Positions 1 through 6,135 of a stretch of 11,010 nucleotides of DNA are shown here, in pieces. A model generated the notes under the pieces. It made no database searches and was not told where the DNA came from. It saw only the letters and a list, made by a program, of their open reading frames with translations. Source of the stretch: JAGXQV01 sp041674485. Lineage in GTDB: Bacteria; Pseudomonadota; Gammaproteobacteria; Burkholderiales; Sulfuricellaceae. Each line of letters begins with the position of its first letter. Positions within the stretch are counted from its first letter, which is position 1. The DNA lies in assembly GCA_041674485.1 (NCBI GenBank), contig JBAYVP010000156.1, positions 1 to 11,010 of the forward strand. Direction: 5' to 3'. Position numbers and translations under genes: made by a program.

Positions 1-76
1 CCGGGTGCAGGGCAAGGCGCAACGACGCGCAATGGTCGTTCCATTGCAAGGAGTTGCAACGCCGCCATGCGCCCGG
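1..76. repeat. 76-bp imperfect palindromic repeat
   Basis: The first 76 bases fold back on themselves. The centre is CAATGG (30-35), a TCGTT loop (36-40) and CCATTG (41-46), a perfect 6-bp stem. The outer ends also pair: CCGGG at 1-5 with CCCGG at 72-76, followed inward by a partial match. The middle of the arms is only loosely complementary. The size and shape resemble extragenic palindromic repeats of betaproteobacterial genomes. It may extend left of the window, so the true boundary is unknown. No coding frame of interest crosses it. Confidence 0.55.
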
Positions 77-224
77 AAAACCGTGCAATCCAGCCCGTAG
101 CGCTCTCACCATACGGGTGAACGTAAAATATATAATAAAGTTGTTTATAACCACTATGTTACGCATCCTGGCAAGCGGTCAACTGAGCTTTCTAGGTTCA
201 TGGACAGTTTCTTACTTTGCACCA
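77..224. other. AT-rich gene-free stretch
   Basis: No credible gene is seen between the left palindrome and the toxin stop codon. The stretch is AT-rich around 125-160 and contains TATAAT at 131-136, but no convincing -35 box lies about 17 bases upstream and no gene follows on the plus strand. A plus-strand frame from 54 to 287 runs through it into the antisense of the toxin and has no recognisable protein features. I see no terminator with a T-tract below the toxin gene. Confidence 0.4.
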
Positions 225-611
225 TCAAACCAACAGGATATTATCGCTATACCCTGCCACCGTTGCGTCGTGAGTAAGCAGTTTTAGCGGTTCGGTCAGC
301 GCTTGCGCCACCAATAACCGGTCGAAGGGATCGGCATGGAGAGGCGGCAGGGTTTCGGTGGCGGCGGCGTGTTGATCGGTAATCGGTAAAATGATGTAGC
401 CTGCTTCGGCAAAATAGCACCGGGCTTCTTCGCCGGAGATGGGGATGGTGTGGCGGCCCAGTGCGTGCTTGATGGCGATTTCCCACACCGATGCGGCGCT
501 GACGTAAATTTCGTTTTCGGGCGCCTGCACCAGTTTCCGGGCGCGGGTTGAAAGCTTGGGATTGTCGGTGATGGCCCACAGGGCGATGTGGGTGTCGAGG
601 AGCAGCCTCAC
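225..611 (-). CDS. PIN-domain toxin of a type II toxin-antitoxin system (VapC-like ribonuclease)
   Basis: A 128-residue single-domain protein of the PIN family, whose toxin members are Mg-dependent RNases held inactive by the partner antitoxin. The acidic residues expected of the active site are visible: D6 in LLLDTH, E44 in SVWEIAIK, D94/D97 in HADPFDRLL and D115 in THDATV. Length and motif order match full-length VapC-like toxins, so it looks intact. The start is GTG at 611; it overlaps the antitoxin stop in GTGA, which suggests translational coupling. The cellular RNA target cannot be told from sequence. The pairing with a Phd/YefM-type rather than AbrB-type antitoxin is common for this PIN subgroup. 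Confidence 0.9.
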   Translation of the reverse strand: MRLLLDTHIALWAITDNPKLSTRARKLVQAPENEIYVSAASVWEIAIKHALGRHTIPISGEEARCYFAEAGYIILPITDQHAAATETLPPLHADPFDRLLVAQALTEPLKLLTHDATVAGYSDNILLV

Positions 612-850
612 TGGCCGACTCCGAAAAGGCGGGCGATTTCCGCGTTGTCGGCATCAATGTCGTCCGGCGCTTCAAACCGGCCTTTGGCAACGCCAAGCCG
701 CTGTCCCATTGGCTTTCCGCCGAGGCGCATCAGCCTGGCGGCAGGTTTTCCGTTGCGAGCGATGACAATTTCCGGTTCTTCCCCCGATTCCACTTGCCCA
801 ACCAGCATTGACAAATGGTTTTTTGCTTCCAACATATTGACTGTATACAT
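608..850 (-). CDS. Phd/YefM-family antitoxin
   Basis: An 80-residue protein whose first half reads as a Phd/YefM antitoxin: MYTVNMLEAKNHLSMLV at the N-terminus, then an IVIARNGKPAARL segment typical of the family. The N-terminal half of such proteins dimerises and binds the operon's own promoter; the acidic C-terminal tail (residues about 60-80) would wrap the toxin. I chose ATG at 850 because family similarity begins exactly there and a purine-rich ACGGAAAA lies upstream; an in-frame start at 931 would add residues unlike the family. It is first in the two-gene operon and its stop overlaps the toxin start. Autoregulation is expected; an 8-bp palindrome TGTATACA (842-849) covers the start codon region. 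Confidence 0.88.
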   Translation of the reverse strand: MYTVNMLEAKNHLSMLVGQVESGEEPEIVIARNGKPAARLMRLGGKPMGQRLGVAKGRFEAPDDIDADNAEIARLFGVGQ

Positions 851-881
851 GATTTTTTCCGTGGGATGTGGTGTTTGGCTA

Positions 882-910
882 AGTATAGCTAAGAGGGGGA
901 CGCGATTCAA
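882..910 (-). promoter_or_regulatory. sigma70-type promoter of the toxin-antitoxin operon
   Basis: Read on the minus strand, TTGAAT (905-910) and TATACT (882-887) are separated by exactly 17 bases. Transcription would start near 875, about 25 bases before the antitoxin ATG. The -10 region lies in an imperfect GCTA...TAGC palindrome that could be an operator for the antitoxin. The sequence match is good; activity is inferred. Confidence 0.6.
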
Positions 911-929
911 GCCGCAGGGCAATCGCATC

Positions 930-966
930 ATCCTGGAAACCTCCGTTGAATGGAGATTTCCAGGAT
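930..966. repeat. strong 15-bp-stem hairpin between the antitoxin and nifE
   Basis: ATCCTGGAAACCTCC (930-944) pairs with GGAGATTTCCAGGAT (952-966) with one mismatch around a 7-base loop GTTGAAT. It lies just upstream of the toxin-antitoxin promoter and about 140 bases before the nifE -24 box. No T-tract follows on either side, so a simple intrinsic terminator is unlikely. It could be a protein-binding operator, an insulator-like structure, or a small extragenic repeat. Confidence 0.6.
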
Positions 967-1104
967 AACGAACCGATCAAAGTCAAATACTCTCCCACAA
1001 CCTTCGTCGCAAACCCGACAATCCACCCGCTAAAATCCGACAAGCAATTTCTCTCTGCTCTGCAACACAATGAATAATCAGTAAATTAACGCCATATTGC
1101 AAGG

Positions 1105-1120
1105 TGGCACACGATTTGCA
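1105..1120 (+). promoter_or_regulatory. sigma54 (RpoN) -24/-12 promoter of the nifE operon
   Basis: TGGCAC (1105-1110), a 5-base spacer ACGAT, then TTGCA (1116-1120) reproduce the RpoN consensus, with the conserved GG and GC ten bases apart. It lies about 40 bases upstream of the nifE ATG at 1161. In proteobacterial nif operons such promoters are activated by NifA bound to upstream TGT-N10-ACA sites. I found no perfect site between about 800 and 1104; the nearest is TGT-N10-ATA at 872-887, one mismatch. Confidence 0.85.
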
Positions 1121-1160
1121 TTGGTTACCGGCAAGAGTAACGTTTGTCGGGGTTGCCGCA

Positions 1161-2558
1161 ATGAGCGCACTGAAAAATCGTGTCATATCCGTCCTTGAAG
1201 AGCCGGCTTGCGACAAGAATCAGGCCAAGGATGCCAAGGAACGCAAGAAGGGTTGCGCGAAGCAATTGACGCCGGGTGCTGCTGCGGGCGGGTGCGCGTT
1301 TGACGGGGCGAAGATTTCGTTGCAGCCGGTCACTGATGTGGCGCATCTGGTGCATGGGCCGATTGCCTGCGAGGGCAATTCCTGGGATAGCCGCCATGCG
1401 CTGTCCTCCGGGCCGCTGCTGTATCGCACCGGCTTTACCACCGACATGAACGAGCTGGATGTGATTTACGGCGGCGAGAAGAAGCTGTTTCGCGCGATTC
1501 GCGAGATCATCGAGAAGCACAATCCGCCGGCGGTGTTCGTTTACCAGACGTGCGTTGCGGCGATGATAGGCGACGATATTGAGGCGGTGTGCAAGGCGGC
1601 GCGCGAGAAGTTTGGCAAACCGGTGATTCCGATCAATGTCCCCGGCTTCACCGGCAGCAAGAATCTCGGCGCGAAGCTGGCGGGCGAGGCGTTGCTGGAT
1701 TACGTGATAGGCACCGAGGAGCCGGAAATCTCCACGCCCTACGATATTGCGATCATCGCCGAATTCAACGTGGCCGGTGATCTGTGGGCGGCGAAACCGC
1801 TGCTCGACCGCTTAGGGATACGCATACTCGCCAATATTTCCGGCGATGCGCGCTATCACGACATTGCCTGCGCGCATCGCGCCAAGGCGGCGATGATGGT
1901 GTGTTCGAAGGCGATGATTAACGTGGCGCGCAAGCTGCAAGAGCGCTATGGAATTCCGTATTTCGAAGGGTCGTTCTACGGCGTTTCGGATACCAGCGAG
2001 GCGTTGCGCCAGATTGCCAAATTGCTGGTGCAACAAGGCGCACCGGATGAGTTGTTGGGGCGCACCGAGGCGCTGATCGCCGAGGAGGAGGCGCGCGTCT
2101 GGCAGCGTTTGCAACCTTACAAGGAACGCCTTACGGCCAAACGTGTGCTGGTGTTTACCGGCGGGGTGAAATCCTGGTCGGTGGTGTCGGCGTTGCAGGA
2201 AGTCGGCATGGTGATCACCGGCACGTCGATGCGCAAATCCACTCAGGAAGACCGCGAACGCGTGGTCGAGATTATGGGCACCGACGCCCATATGTTCGAC
2301 GCAATGGCGCCAAGCGAAATGTACCGGATTTTGAAGGATGCCCAGGCCGATATTCTGCTCTCCGGCGGACGCTCGCAGTTTATCGCGCTGAAAGCCAAGA
2401 CGCCGTGGCTGGACATCAATCAGGAGCGCCATGTGGCCTATGCCGGTTACGAGGGCATGGTGAATATGGTGCGGGAAATCGACCGGGCGATTTTCAACCC
2501 AATCTGGGCGCAGGTGAGGAAGCCGGCGCCTTGGGAAACGGTAACGAGTGAGGAGTGA
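1161..2558 (+). CDS. nifE: nitrogenase FeMo-cofactor scaffold protein NifE
   Basis: NifE is the alpha subunit of the NifE2N2 scaffold, a NifD paralogue on which the NifB-derived cluster (L-cluster) matures to FeMo-co before delivery to NifDK. The 465-residue product has the usual length. Its N-terminus carries the EEPAC segment (C17), a lysine-rich stretch with C32, then GGCAFDGA (C45), HGPIAC (C70) and YQTC (C131); C45, C70 and C131 match in spacing the NifD-like cysteines that bind the permanent Fe-S cluster. Further motifs are IPYFEGSFYG near 265-274 and LSGGRSQF near 400-407. The start is ATG at 1161, where family similarity begins; a GTG at 1104 in the same frame lies inside the sigma54 promoter and cannot be used from that transcript. 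The last codons and the TGA lie in a short repeat shared with the spacer before nifN, so the C-terminal VTSEE may be repeat-derived. Confidence 0.97.
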   Translation: MSALKNRVISVLEEPACDKNQAKDAKERKKGCAKQLTPGAAAGGCAFDGAKISLQPVTDVAHLVHGPIACEGNSWDSRHALSSGPLLYRTGFTTDMNELDVIYGGEKKLFRAIREIIEKHNPPAVFVYQTCVAAMIGDDIEAVCKAAREKFGKPVIPINVPGFTGSKNLGAKLAGEALLDYVIGTEEPEISTPYDIAIIAEFNVAGDLWAAKPLLDRLGIRILANISGDARYHDIACAHRAKAAMMVCSKAMINVARKLQERYGIPYFEGSFYGVSDTSEALRQIAKLLVQQGAPDELLGRTEALIAEEEARVWQRLQPYKERLTAKRVLVFTGGVKSWSVVSALQEVGMVITGTSMRKSTQEDRERVVEIMGTDAHMFDAMAPSEMYRILKDAQADILLSGGRSQFIALKAKTPWLDINQERHVAYAGYEGMVNMVREIDRAIFNPIWAQVRKPAPWETVTSEE

Positions 2559-2624
2559 GGCGTTAGGGGTGAGGAGTAAAAACCGTGGTGCATTTCTCCT
2601 CACCCCTCACTCCTTACGCCTCAC
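2551..2624. repeat. inverted repeat between nifE and nifN
   Basis: The left arm (about 2555-2576, GTGAGGCGTTAGGGGTGAGG...) is complementary to the right arm (about 2597-2624), which carries an extra 7-8 bases. Both are built of degenerate GTGAGGA-like units. The loop is about 20 bases. The nifE TGA (2556-2558) is inside the left arm and the nifN start (2642) lies just after the right arm. No T-tract follows. The hairpin could stabilise the upstream message or attenuate nifN expression; it looks like a member of a simple extragenic repeat family. Confidence 0.7.
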
Positions 2625-2641
2625 GAATTTGGAGTAAACAT

Positions 2642-3994
2642 ATGGCCACCATCATTCATCCGAAAAAATCCTGTGCGGTGAACCCGCTCAAGATGAGCCA
2701 GACTATCGGCGCGGCGCTGGCTTTTCTCGGCATCGACAAATGCCTGCCGTTGCTGCACGGTTCGCAGGGCTGCACCGCGTTCGGGCTGGTGCTGTTTGTG
2801 CGCCATTTCCGCGAGGCCATTCCGTTGCAGACCACCGCGATGAACGAGGTGACGACCATACTCGGCGGGCTGGATAATCTGGAACAGGCGGTGCTCAATA
2901 TTTACAACCGCGCCCGACCGGACATGATAGGCATCTGCACCACCGGGCTGACCGAAACCAAGGGCGACGATGTGGACGGGTATATCCGGCTGATCCGCAG
3001 CCGTCATCCCGAGTTGGCCGAGCTGGCGCTGGTGCATGTGGCAACACCCGACTACAGCGGTGCGTTCCAGGATGGCTGGGGTAGGGCGGTGACGCGCATC
3101 GTCGAGGCGCTGTGCGAGCCTAAGCCGCGCGTTGCCAAACAGGTCAATGTGCTGCCCGGCTGCCACATGACGGTTGCGGACATTGAGGAAATCCGTGAAA
3201 TTATCGAGTCCTTCGGGCTGCATCCCATTATCGCGCCGGATTTGTCCGGATCGCTCGACGGCCATATCCCGGAATCCTTTCTGCCCACCACGATAGGCGG
3301 CGCGCCGGTGAAAAGCATCCGCGAGATGGGCGGATCCATGGTCACCATCGCCATCGGCGAGCAAATGCGGTGGGCGGCAGAAGCTCTACAAACCAAGACC
3401 GGCGTGCCTTTCCGCCTATTCGACCGGCTTACCGGGCTGGAGGCGAACGATGAGTTCCTGACTTTTCTCGCCGAAGTGAGCGAAACCGATGTGCCCGTTA
3501 AATACCGGCGCCAACGCAACCAGTTGGTGGACGCCATGCTCGACGGCCATTTCTATTTCGGCGGCAGAAAAGTGGCGCTGGGCGCCGAGCCGGATCTGCT
3601 GTGGCAATTGGGCAGTTGGTTGAGTGAGATGGGCTGCGAGATTGCGGTTGCGGTCACCACCACCGATTCCGTGTTGCTGGAACGCGTCCCCGCCGAAGAG
3701 GTGGTGATCGGCGACCTGGAAGACCTGGAAAACCGCGCCGCCGGTTGCGATATGCTGATTACCCATACCCAGGGACGCCAGGCGGCGCAGCGGCTGGATC
3801 TGCCGTTTTTCCGCTACGGCCTGCCGCTGTTCGACCGGCTGGGCGCCGCGCACAAATTGAGCGTTGGTTATCGTGGCACGCGCGGCCTGATCTTCGAGAT
3901 CGGCAATCTGTTCATCGACCACCTGCCGCATGTCCATCCCGATACCTGGGCATTGCCGGGAGAGCGCCATGCGCCGGCTGAAACTCGTCACTGA
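2642..3994 (+). CDS. nifN: nitrogenase FeMo-cofactor scaffold protein NifN
   Basis: NifN is the beta subunit of the NifEN scaffold, a NifK paralogue. The 450-residue product is of family length. It begins MATIIHPKKSCAVNPLKMSQ, with C11, then LHGSQGCTAFG (C44), a TTAMNEVTTILGG segment near 61-73, and ICTTGLTETKGDD near 99-111, all typical of NifN/NifK-like proteins. The start is ATG at 2642, preceded by GGAG with proper spacing; an in-frame GTG at 2585 is rejected because the extra residues would be encoded by the inverted repeat. It lies 83 bases after nifE in the same transcript and its 3' end overlaps the chosen nifX start. It works with NifE in cofactor assembly. Confidence 0.97.
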   Translation: MATIIHPKKSCAVNPLKMSQTIGAALAFLGIDKCLPLLHGSQGCTAFGLVLFVRHFREAIPLQTTAMNEVTTILGGLDNLEQAVLNIYNRARPDMIGICTTGLTETKGDDVDGYIRLIRSRHPELAELALVHVATPDYSGAFQDGWGRAVTRIVEALCEPKPRVAKQVNVLPGCHMTVADIEEIREIIESFGLHPIIAPDLSGSLDGHIPESFLPTTIGGAPVKSIREMGGSMVTIAIGEQMRWAAEALQTKTGVPFRLFDRLTGLEANDEFLTFLAEVSETDVPVKYRRQRNQLVDAMLDGHFYFGGRKVALGAEPDLLWQLGSWLSEMGCEIAVAVTTTDSVLLERVPAEEVVIGDLEDLENRAAGCDMLITHTQGRQAAQRLDLPFFRYGLPLFDRLGAAHKLSVGYRGTRGLIFEIGNLFIDHLPHVHPDTWALPGERHAPAETRH

Positions 3995-4433
3995 ACATCC
4001 ATTGGGAGGACCCTCCATGAAAGTTGCTTTTGCCACTGAAGACATGCTGCATGTCGATGCCCATTTCGGCTGGGCGAAAAATTTCGCCATTTACCAGATT
4101 TCGGCTGAAAACCACCGCTTTGTCGAAGCCATCCAGTTCGACGGCAACCTCAAGGAAGACGGCACGGAAGACAAGCTGCTGCCGAAAATAGACGCGATAC
4201 GCGATTGCGCCATCGTCTACGTCGCCGCCATCGGCGGCACGGCGGCGGCCAAGGTGGTCAACGCCAAAGTGCATCCGATCAAGGTGTTGCAGCCCGAGCC
4301 GATTGCGGAATTGCTGGAACGCCTGCAAAAGGTGCTGCAAGGCACGCCGCCGCCGTGGCTGCGCAAGGCGCTGACCAAGGGGCAGGAACGCGTGCTGAAT
4401 TTCGACGAAGAAGAAGGAGCCGGTCATGCCTGA
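3969..4433 (+). CDS. nifX: nitrogen fixation protein NifX
   Basis: NifX is a small carrier that binds the NifB cofactor and NifEN-bound precursor and assists their transfer. The 154-residue product has the NifB/NifX cofactor-binding fold: KVAFATEDMLHVDAHFGWAKNFAIYQI near 17-44, a central EDKLLPKI segment, then CAIVYVAAIGG and VHPIKV. Two starts have good ribosome sites: ATG 3969 (GGGAGAG just upstream, overlapping nifN by 26 bases) and ATG 4017 (GGGAGGA upstream, after nifN ends). I prefer 3969 because the RRLKLV stretch it adds resembles the N-terminal extension seen before KVAFA in Klebsiella and Azotobacter NifX. The 3' end overlaps the next gene by 8 bases. Confidence 0.93.
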   Translation: MRRLKLVTEHPLGGPSMKVAFATEDMLHVDAHFGWAKNFAIYQISAENHRFVEAIQFDGNLKEDGTEDKLLPKIDAIRDCAIVYVAAIGGTAAAKVVNAKVHPIKVLQPEPIAELLERLQKVLQGTPPPWLRKALTKGQERVLNFDEEEGAGHA

Positions 4434-4902
4434 CGCCACCTTATTGGAAAAGCCGAAAACGGTGCTGCCGGATTCGGTGTTCATCGCCGAACTGGTAAAG
4501 CAGTGGCGCGCCCAAGACACCTACGACACCTGGGAAGGTAAATCGAATGCCGATCTGCTGGAACCCTACGTGATCGACAAGGAAAAGCGCAAGGAAATCC
4601 CCATCATCGCCGATCCCGACCCGGAAACGCTGTGGCGTATAGAGTTGTTCTACAACGCGGTGGGGCTGGCCATCGAGCGCCAGACCGGAGTGATGGTGTC
4701 GCCGATGATGAAAATGCACCACGAAGGCTTTGGCAAGCTGGTGCTGTTGGCCGGTCGTCTGGTGGTGATCAACAAGCAATTGCGCGACGTGCATCGTTTT
4801 GGCTTTTTGAGCTTTGAGAAACTCGCCGAGGAAGGCGACAAGCTGGTGAATGCCGGGGTGGCGATGATACGCCAGTTTCCCGAGGTGGCGAATTATGGAT
4901 AA
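4426..4902 (+). CDS. NifX-associated nitrogen fixation protein (DUF269)
   Basis: A 158-residue protein of the DUF269 family, which almost always follows nifX in nif clusters. Recognisable stretches are FIAELVKQWRAQDTYDTWEGKS near 19-40, PDPETLWRIELFYNAVGLAIE near 64-84, the MMKMHHEGFGK block near 94-104, and RLVVINKQLRDVHRFGF near 111-127. The family role is not settled; its constant position beside nifX points to a job in FeMo-cofactor handling. It overlaps nifX by 8 bases and the next gene by 8 bases, so translation is probably coupled. A ribosome site GAAGGAG lies just before the ATG. There is no signal peptide or membrane segment; it should be cytoplasmic. Confidence 0.93.
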   Translation: MPDATLLEKPKTVLPDSVFIAELVKQWRAQDTYDTWEGKSNADLLEPYVIDKEKRKEIPIIADPDPETLWRIELFYNAVGLAIERQTGVMVSPMMKMHHEGFGKLVLLAGRLVVINKQLRDVHRFGFLSFEKLAEEGDKLVNAGVAMIRQFPEVANYG

Positions 4903-5083
4903 CGAGGAACTCAAGGCGCGGGTCAAGAAACTCAACGCCCAGGCGACCCAGCTCAAAATGGACTTGCATGACCTGTCCGAAGAACTGCCGCTTAACTGGG
5001 AAAAGATACCCGAACTGGCGGCGCGCACCCATGAAGCCTACAAATCGCTGGCACAGGCGCGCAAGCAGTTGGCTGGAAATTGA
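4895..5083 (+). CDS. DUF683 / CCE_0567-family nif-associated helical protein
   Basis: A 62-residue, charged, cysteine-free protein that should form a helical hairpin: MDNEELKARVKKLNAQATQLKMDLHDL as the first helix and IPELAARTHEAYKSLAQARKQL as the second, joined near PLNWEKIP. This matches the DUF683 (CCE_0567) family, found in nif clusters next to DUF269; a metal-binding role has been suggested for the family but its function is open. It overlaps the DUF269 gene by 8 bases and precedes fdxB by 24 bases, so it belongs to the same operon. Confidence 0.88.
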   Translation: MDNEELKARVKKLNAQATQLKMDLHDLSEELPLNWEKIPELAARTHEAYKSLAQARKQLAGN

Positions 5084-5107
5084 TTTTTATTATTTGAGGA
5101 GAAAAAA

Positions 5108-5413
5108 ATGTCGGTGTTTTCCGTAACCCTGCCCAGCGGCGTGGAATGGGTGCCCCAGTTCGTCAAGAGTATCAACGTGGAGAAATGCATAGGTTGCGGG
5201 CGTTGTTTCAAGGTGTGCGGTCGCGCCGTGCTGCAACTGATGGGCGTGGACGAGGAGGGCGCACTCATCGCGGTGGACCCGGACGAGGATGACGATGAAG
5301 AATACGAAAAAAAGGTGATGACTGTTCACTCTATCGAGAACTGCACCGGCTGCGAAGCCTGCGCCAAGATTTGCCCGAAAAAGTGCTACGTTCACGCGCC
5401 AATGCCGGTTTGA
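5108..5413 (+). CDS. fdxB: nif-specific ferredoxin III (2x[4Fe-4S])
   Basis: A 101-residue ferredoxin with two four-cysteine motifs: C27-x2-C30-x2-C33-x3-C37 and C79-x2-C82-x2-C85-x3-C89, plus C93. The long acidic insert between them (VDPDEDDDEEYEKK, about 56-69) and the SVTLPSGVEWVPQFVKSIN start are characteristic of FdxB of nif clusters. It is expected to donate electrons in nitrogen fixation or FeMo-cofactor assembly; the exact partner is not shown by sequence. A strong GAGGAG site lies before the ATG. It is the last gene of the tightly packed nifE block; a 480-base repeat region follows. Confidence 0.95.
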   Translation: MSVFSVTLPSGVEWVPQFVKSINVEKCIGCGRCFKVCGRAVLQLMGVDEEGALIAVDPDEDDDEEYEKKVMTVHSIENCTGCEACAKICPKKCYVHAPMPV

Positions 5414-5452
5414 GTTTTTGTAGGGGCGACCTCCCGGTCGCGAACCCTGTCT

Positions 5453-5710
5453 CATTCCCACGCGCTGCGCTCATCGTTACACACATCTTTTCAATCATTT
5501 GATTACATGCAGAAAAGATGGGGCACGGCGTTCCCTCCCCTTCAAGGGGAGGGTTAGGGTGGGGATGGGGTGGAAGACGCAGGCAACAATGTAAGATATT
5601 GGTTTTAGCCTGTGTCGTTCTACCCCATCCCCCTCCCAGCCTCCCCCTTGAAGGGGGAGGGGCTTCCCGCTCCGACTTGTGTATAACGATGAGCGCGTTG
5701 CGTGGGAATG
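5453..5710. repeat. 258-bp nested inverted repeat, possibly MITE-like
   Basis: The outer arms of 32 bases (5453-5484 and 5679-5710) match at 28 of 32 positions when one is inverted; they begin CATTCCCACGCGCTGCGC. Within them a second pair of about 60 bases (about 5525-5584 and 5608-5670) pairs with a few gaps; each contains CCCTCCCC, TTCAAGGGG and GGGGATGGGG-type blocks. A third perfect 9-bp hairpin CATCTTTTC/GAAAAGATG (5484-5492, 5512-5520) lies in the left shoulder. There is no transposase and I see no clear target-site duplication directly at 5453/5710. It may be a non-autonomous element or two repeat families nested in each other. Confidence 0.65.
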
Positions 5711-5837
5711 CCGTCAACGCCGCGCCGCGGCGAGTGTCCTGCGGCTTTGGCGCGCCGGATTCGGGACGCGGCGCGTCCCGGGCTGCACTCCCACGCAGCG
5801 CGTGGGAACGAGTAGGTCTTAAAGAAACAACCCGCCG

Positions 5838-5863
5838 GTCGCGAACCCTCGAAAGTTCGCGAC
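5838..5863. repeat. 9-bp perfect hairpin before the 58-residue gene
   Basis: GTCGCGAAC (5838-5846) and GTTCGCGAC (5855-5863) pair perfectly around an 8-base loop, with the stem nearly extendable by three more pairs. It ends 30 bases before the ATG at 5894, followed by AT-rich GGATAAATTATCAATTAAGG. The same CCGGTCGCGAACCCT core occurs at 5434-5448. No T-tract follows, so it is not a typical terminator. Confidence 0.65.
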
Positions 5864-5893
5864 TGGGATAAATTATCAATTAAGGAGAGAAAC

Positions 5894-6070
5894 ATGGACG
5901 AAACCGTCGGTTACATCAATTTCGCCAGCGCCGAGGATGTGGCGCTGCATGCGCTGAAATTCGCCCGTGATCCGGCACAAGGGCACATCCGGCTGGTGCA
6001 GCTGATATTCGAGCTGATGAAACAGCCGGAACCGGACCAGGCCGAACTGGACAAGCTGCTGAAGCGCTGA
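5894..6070 (+). CDS. small uncharacterised protein in the nif operon (58 residues)
   Basis: A short gene with a strong ribosome site (TAAGGAGAG five bases before the ATG) and coding-like composition. It encodes 58 residues starting MDETVGYINFASAEDVALHA and ending DQAELDKLLKR. The predicted shape is two or three amphipathic helices: about 13-25 (AEDVALHALKFAR), about 31-43 (HIRLVQLIFELMK) and about 48-57. There are no cysteines, no signal peptide and no membrane segment. I do not recognise the family. It sits after the repeat block and 65 bases before the Rossmann-protein gene, in line with nifQ, which suggests a nitrogen-fixation or metal-cofactor context, but no function can be assigned. An accidental frame is unlikely given the ribosome site. 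Confidence 0.72.
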   Translation: MDETVGYINFASAEDVALHALKFARDPAQGHIRLVQLIFELMKQPEPDQAELDKLLKR

Positions 6071-6135
6071 ACGAACGCTAAGGTCGGTGGCATCCCATAG
6101 GATTTTCAACCCGTACTATCACAAGGAGTAAAGTC

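Larger units (their letters stand above)
5414..5893. repeat. gene-free composite of nested palindromic repeats
   Basis: The 480 bases between fdxB and the next small gene contain no credible gene but are full of fold-back structure. A 15-bp direct repeat CCGGTCGCGAACCCT marks both edges (5434-5448 and 5835-5849). Inside are a hairpin GCGACC-TCCC-GGTCGC (5426-5441), a 258-bp nested inverted repeat (5453-5710), a hairpin with CGGGACGC/GCGTCCCG arms (5762-5780), a third CCCACGC/GCGTGGG unit (5790-5806) and a hairpin with 9-bp perfect arms (5838-5863). Plus and minus frames across this block translate low-complexity repeat and I do not call them. The block may separate transcription of fdxB from nifQ or stabilise message ends. 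Confidence 0.75.

Noticed and set aside
54..287. Plus-strand open frame at the left edge
   Set aside because: It begins in the palindrome and runs into the antisense of the toxin; no protein-like features.
1104..1160. Upstream GTG start for NifE
   Set aside because: The GTG lies within the sigma54 promoter and the added residues do not resemble NifE N-termini.
1812..2603. Long minus-strand open frame (263 codons) opposite nifE
   Set aside because: It is antisense to a clear NifE and the translation is a histidine/arginine-rich shadow with no family features.
5426..5441. Intrinsic terminator after fdxB
   Set aside because: The GCGACC/GGTCGC hairpin is not followed by a T-tract; the TTTTT lies before it.
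5518..5871. Open frames on both strands within the repeat block
   Set aside because: They translate inverted-repeat DNA (proline/glycine/arginine-rich) and carry no ribosome site or family signal.
5414..5893. CRISPR array
   Set aside because: The repeats are inverted and of different kinds, not regularly spaced direct repeats with unique spacers.
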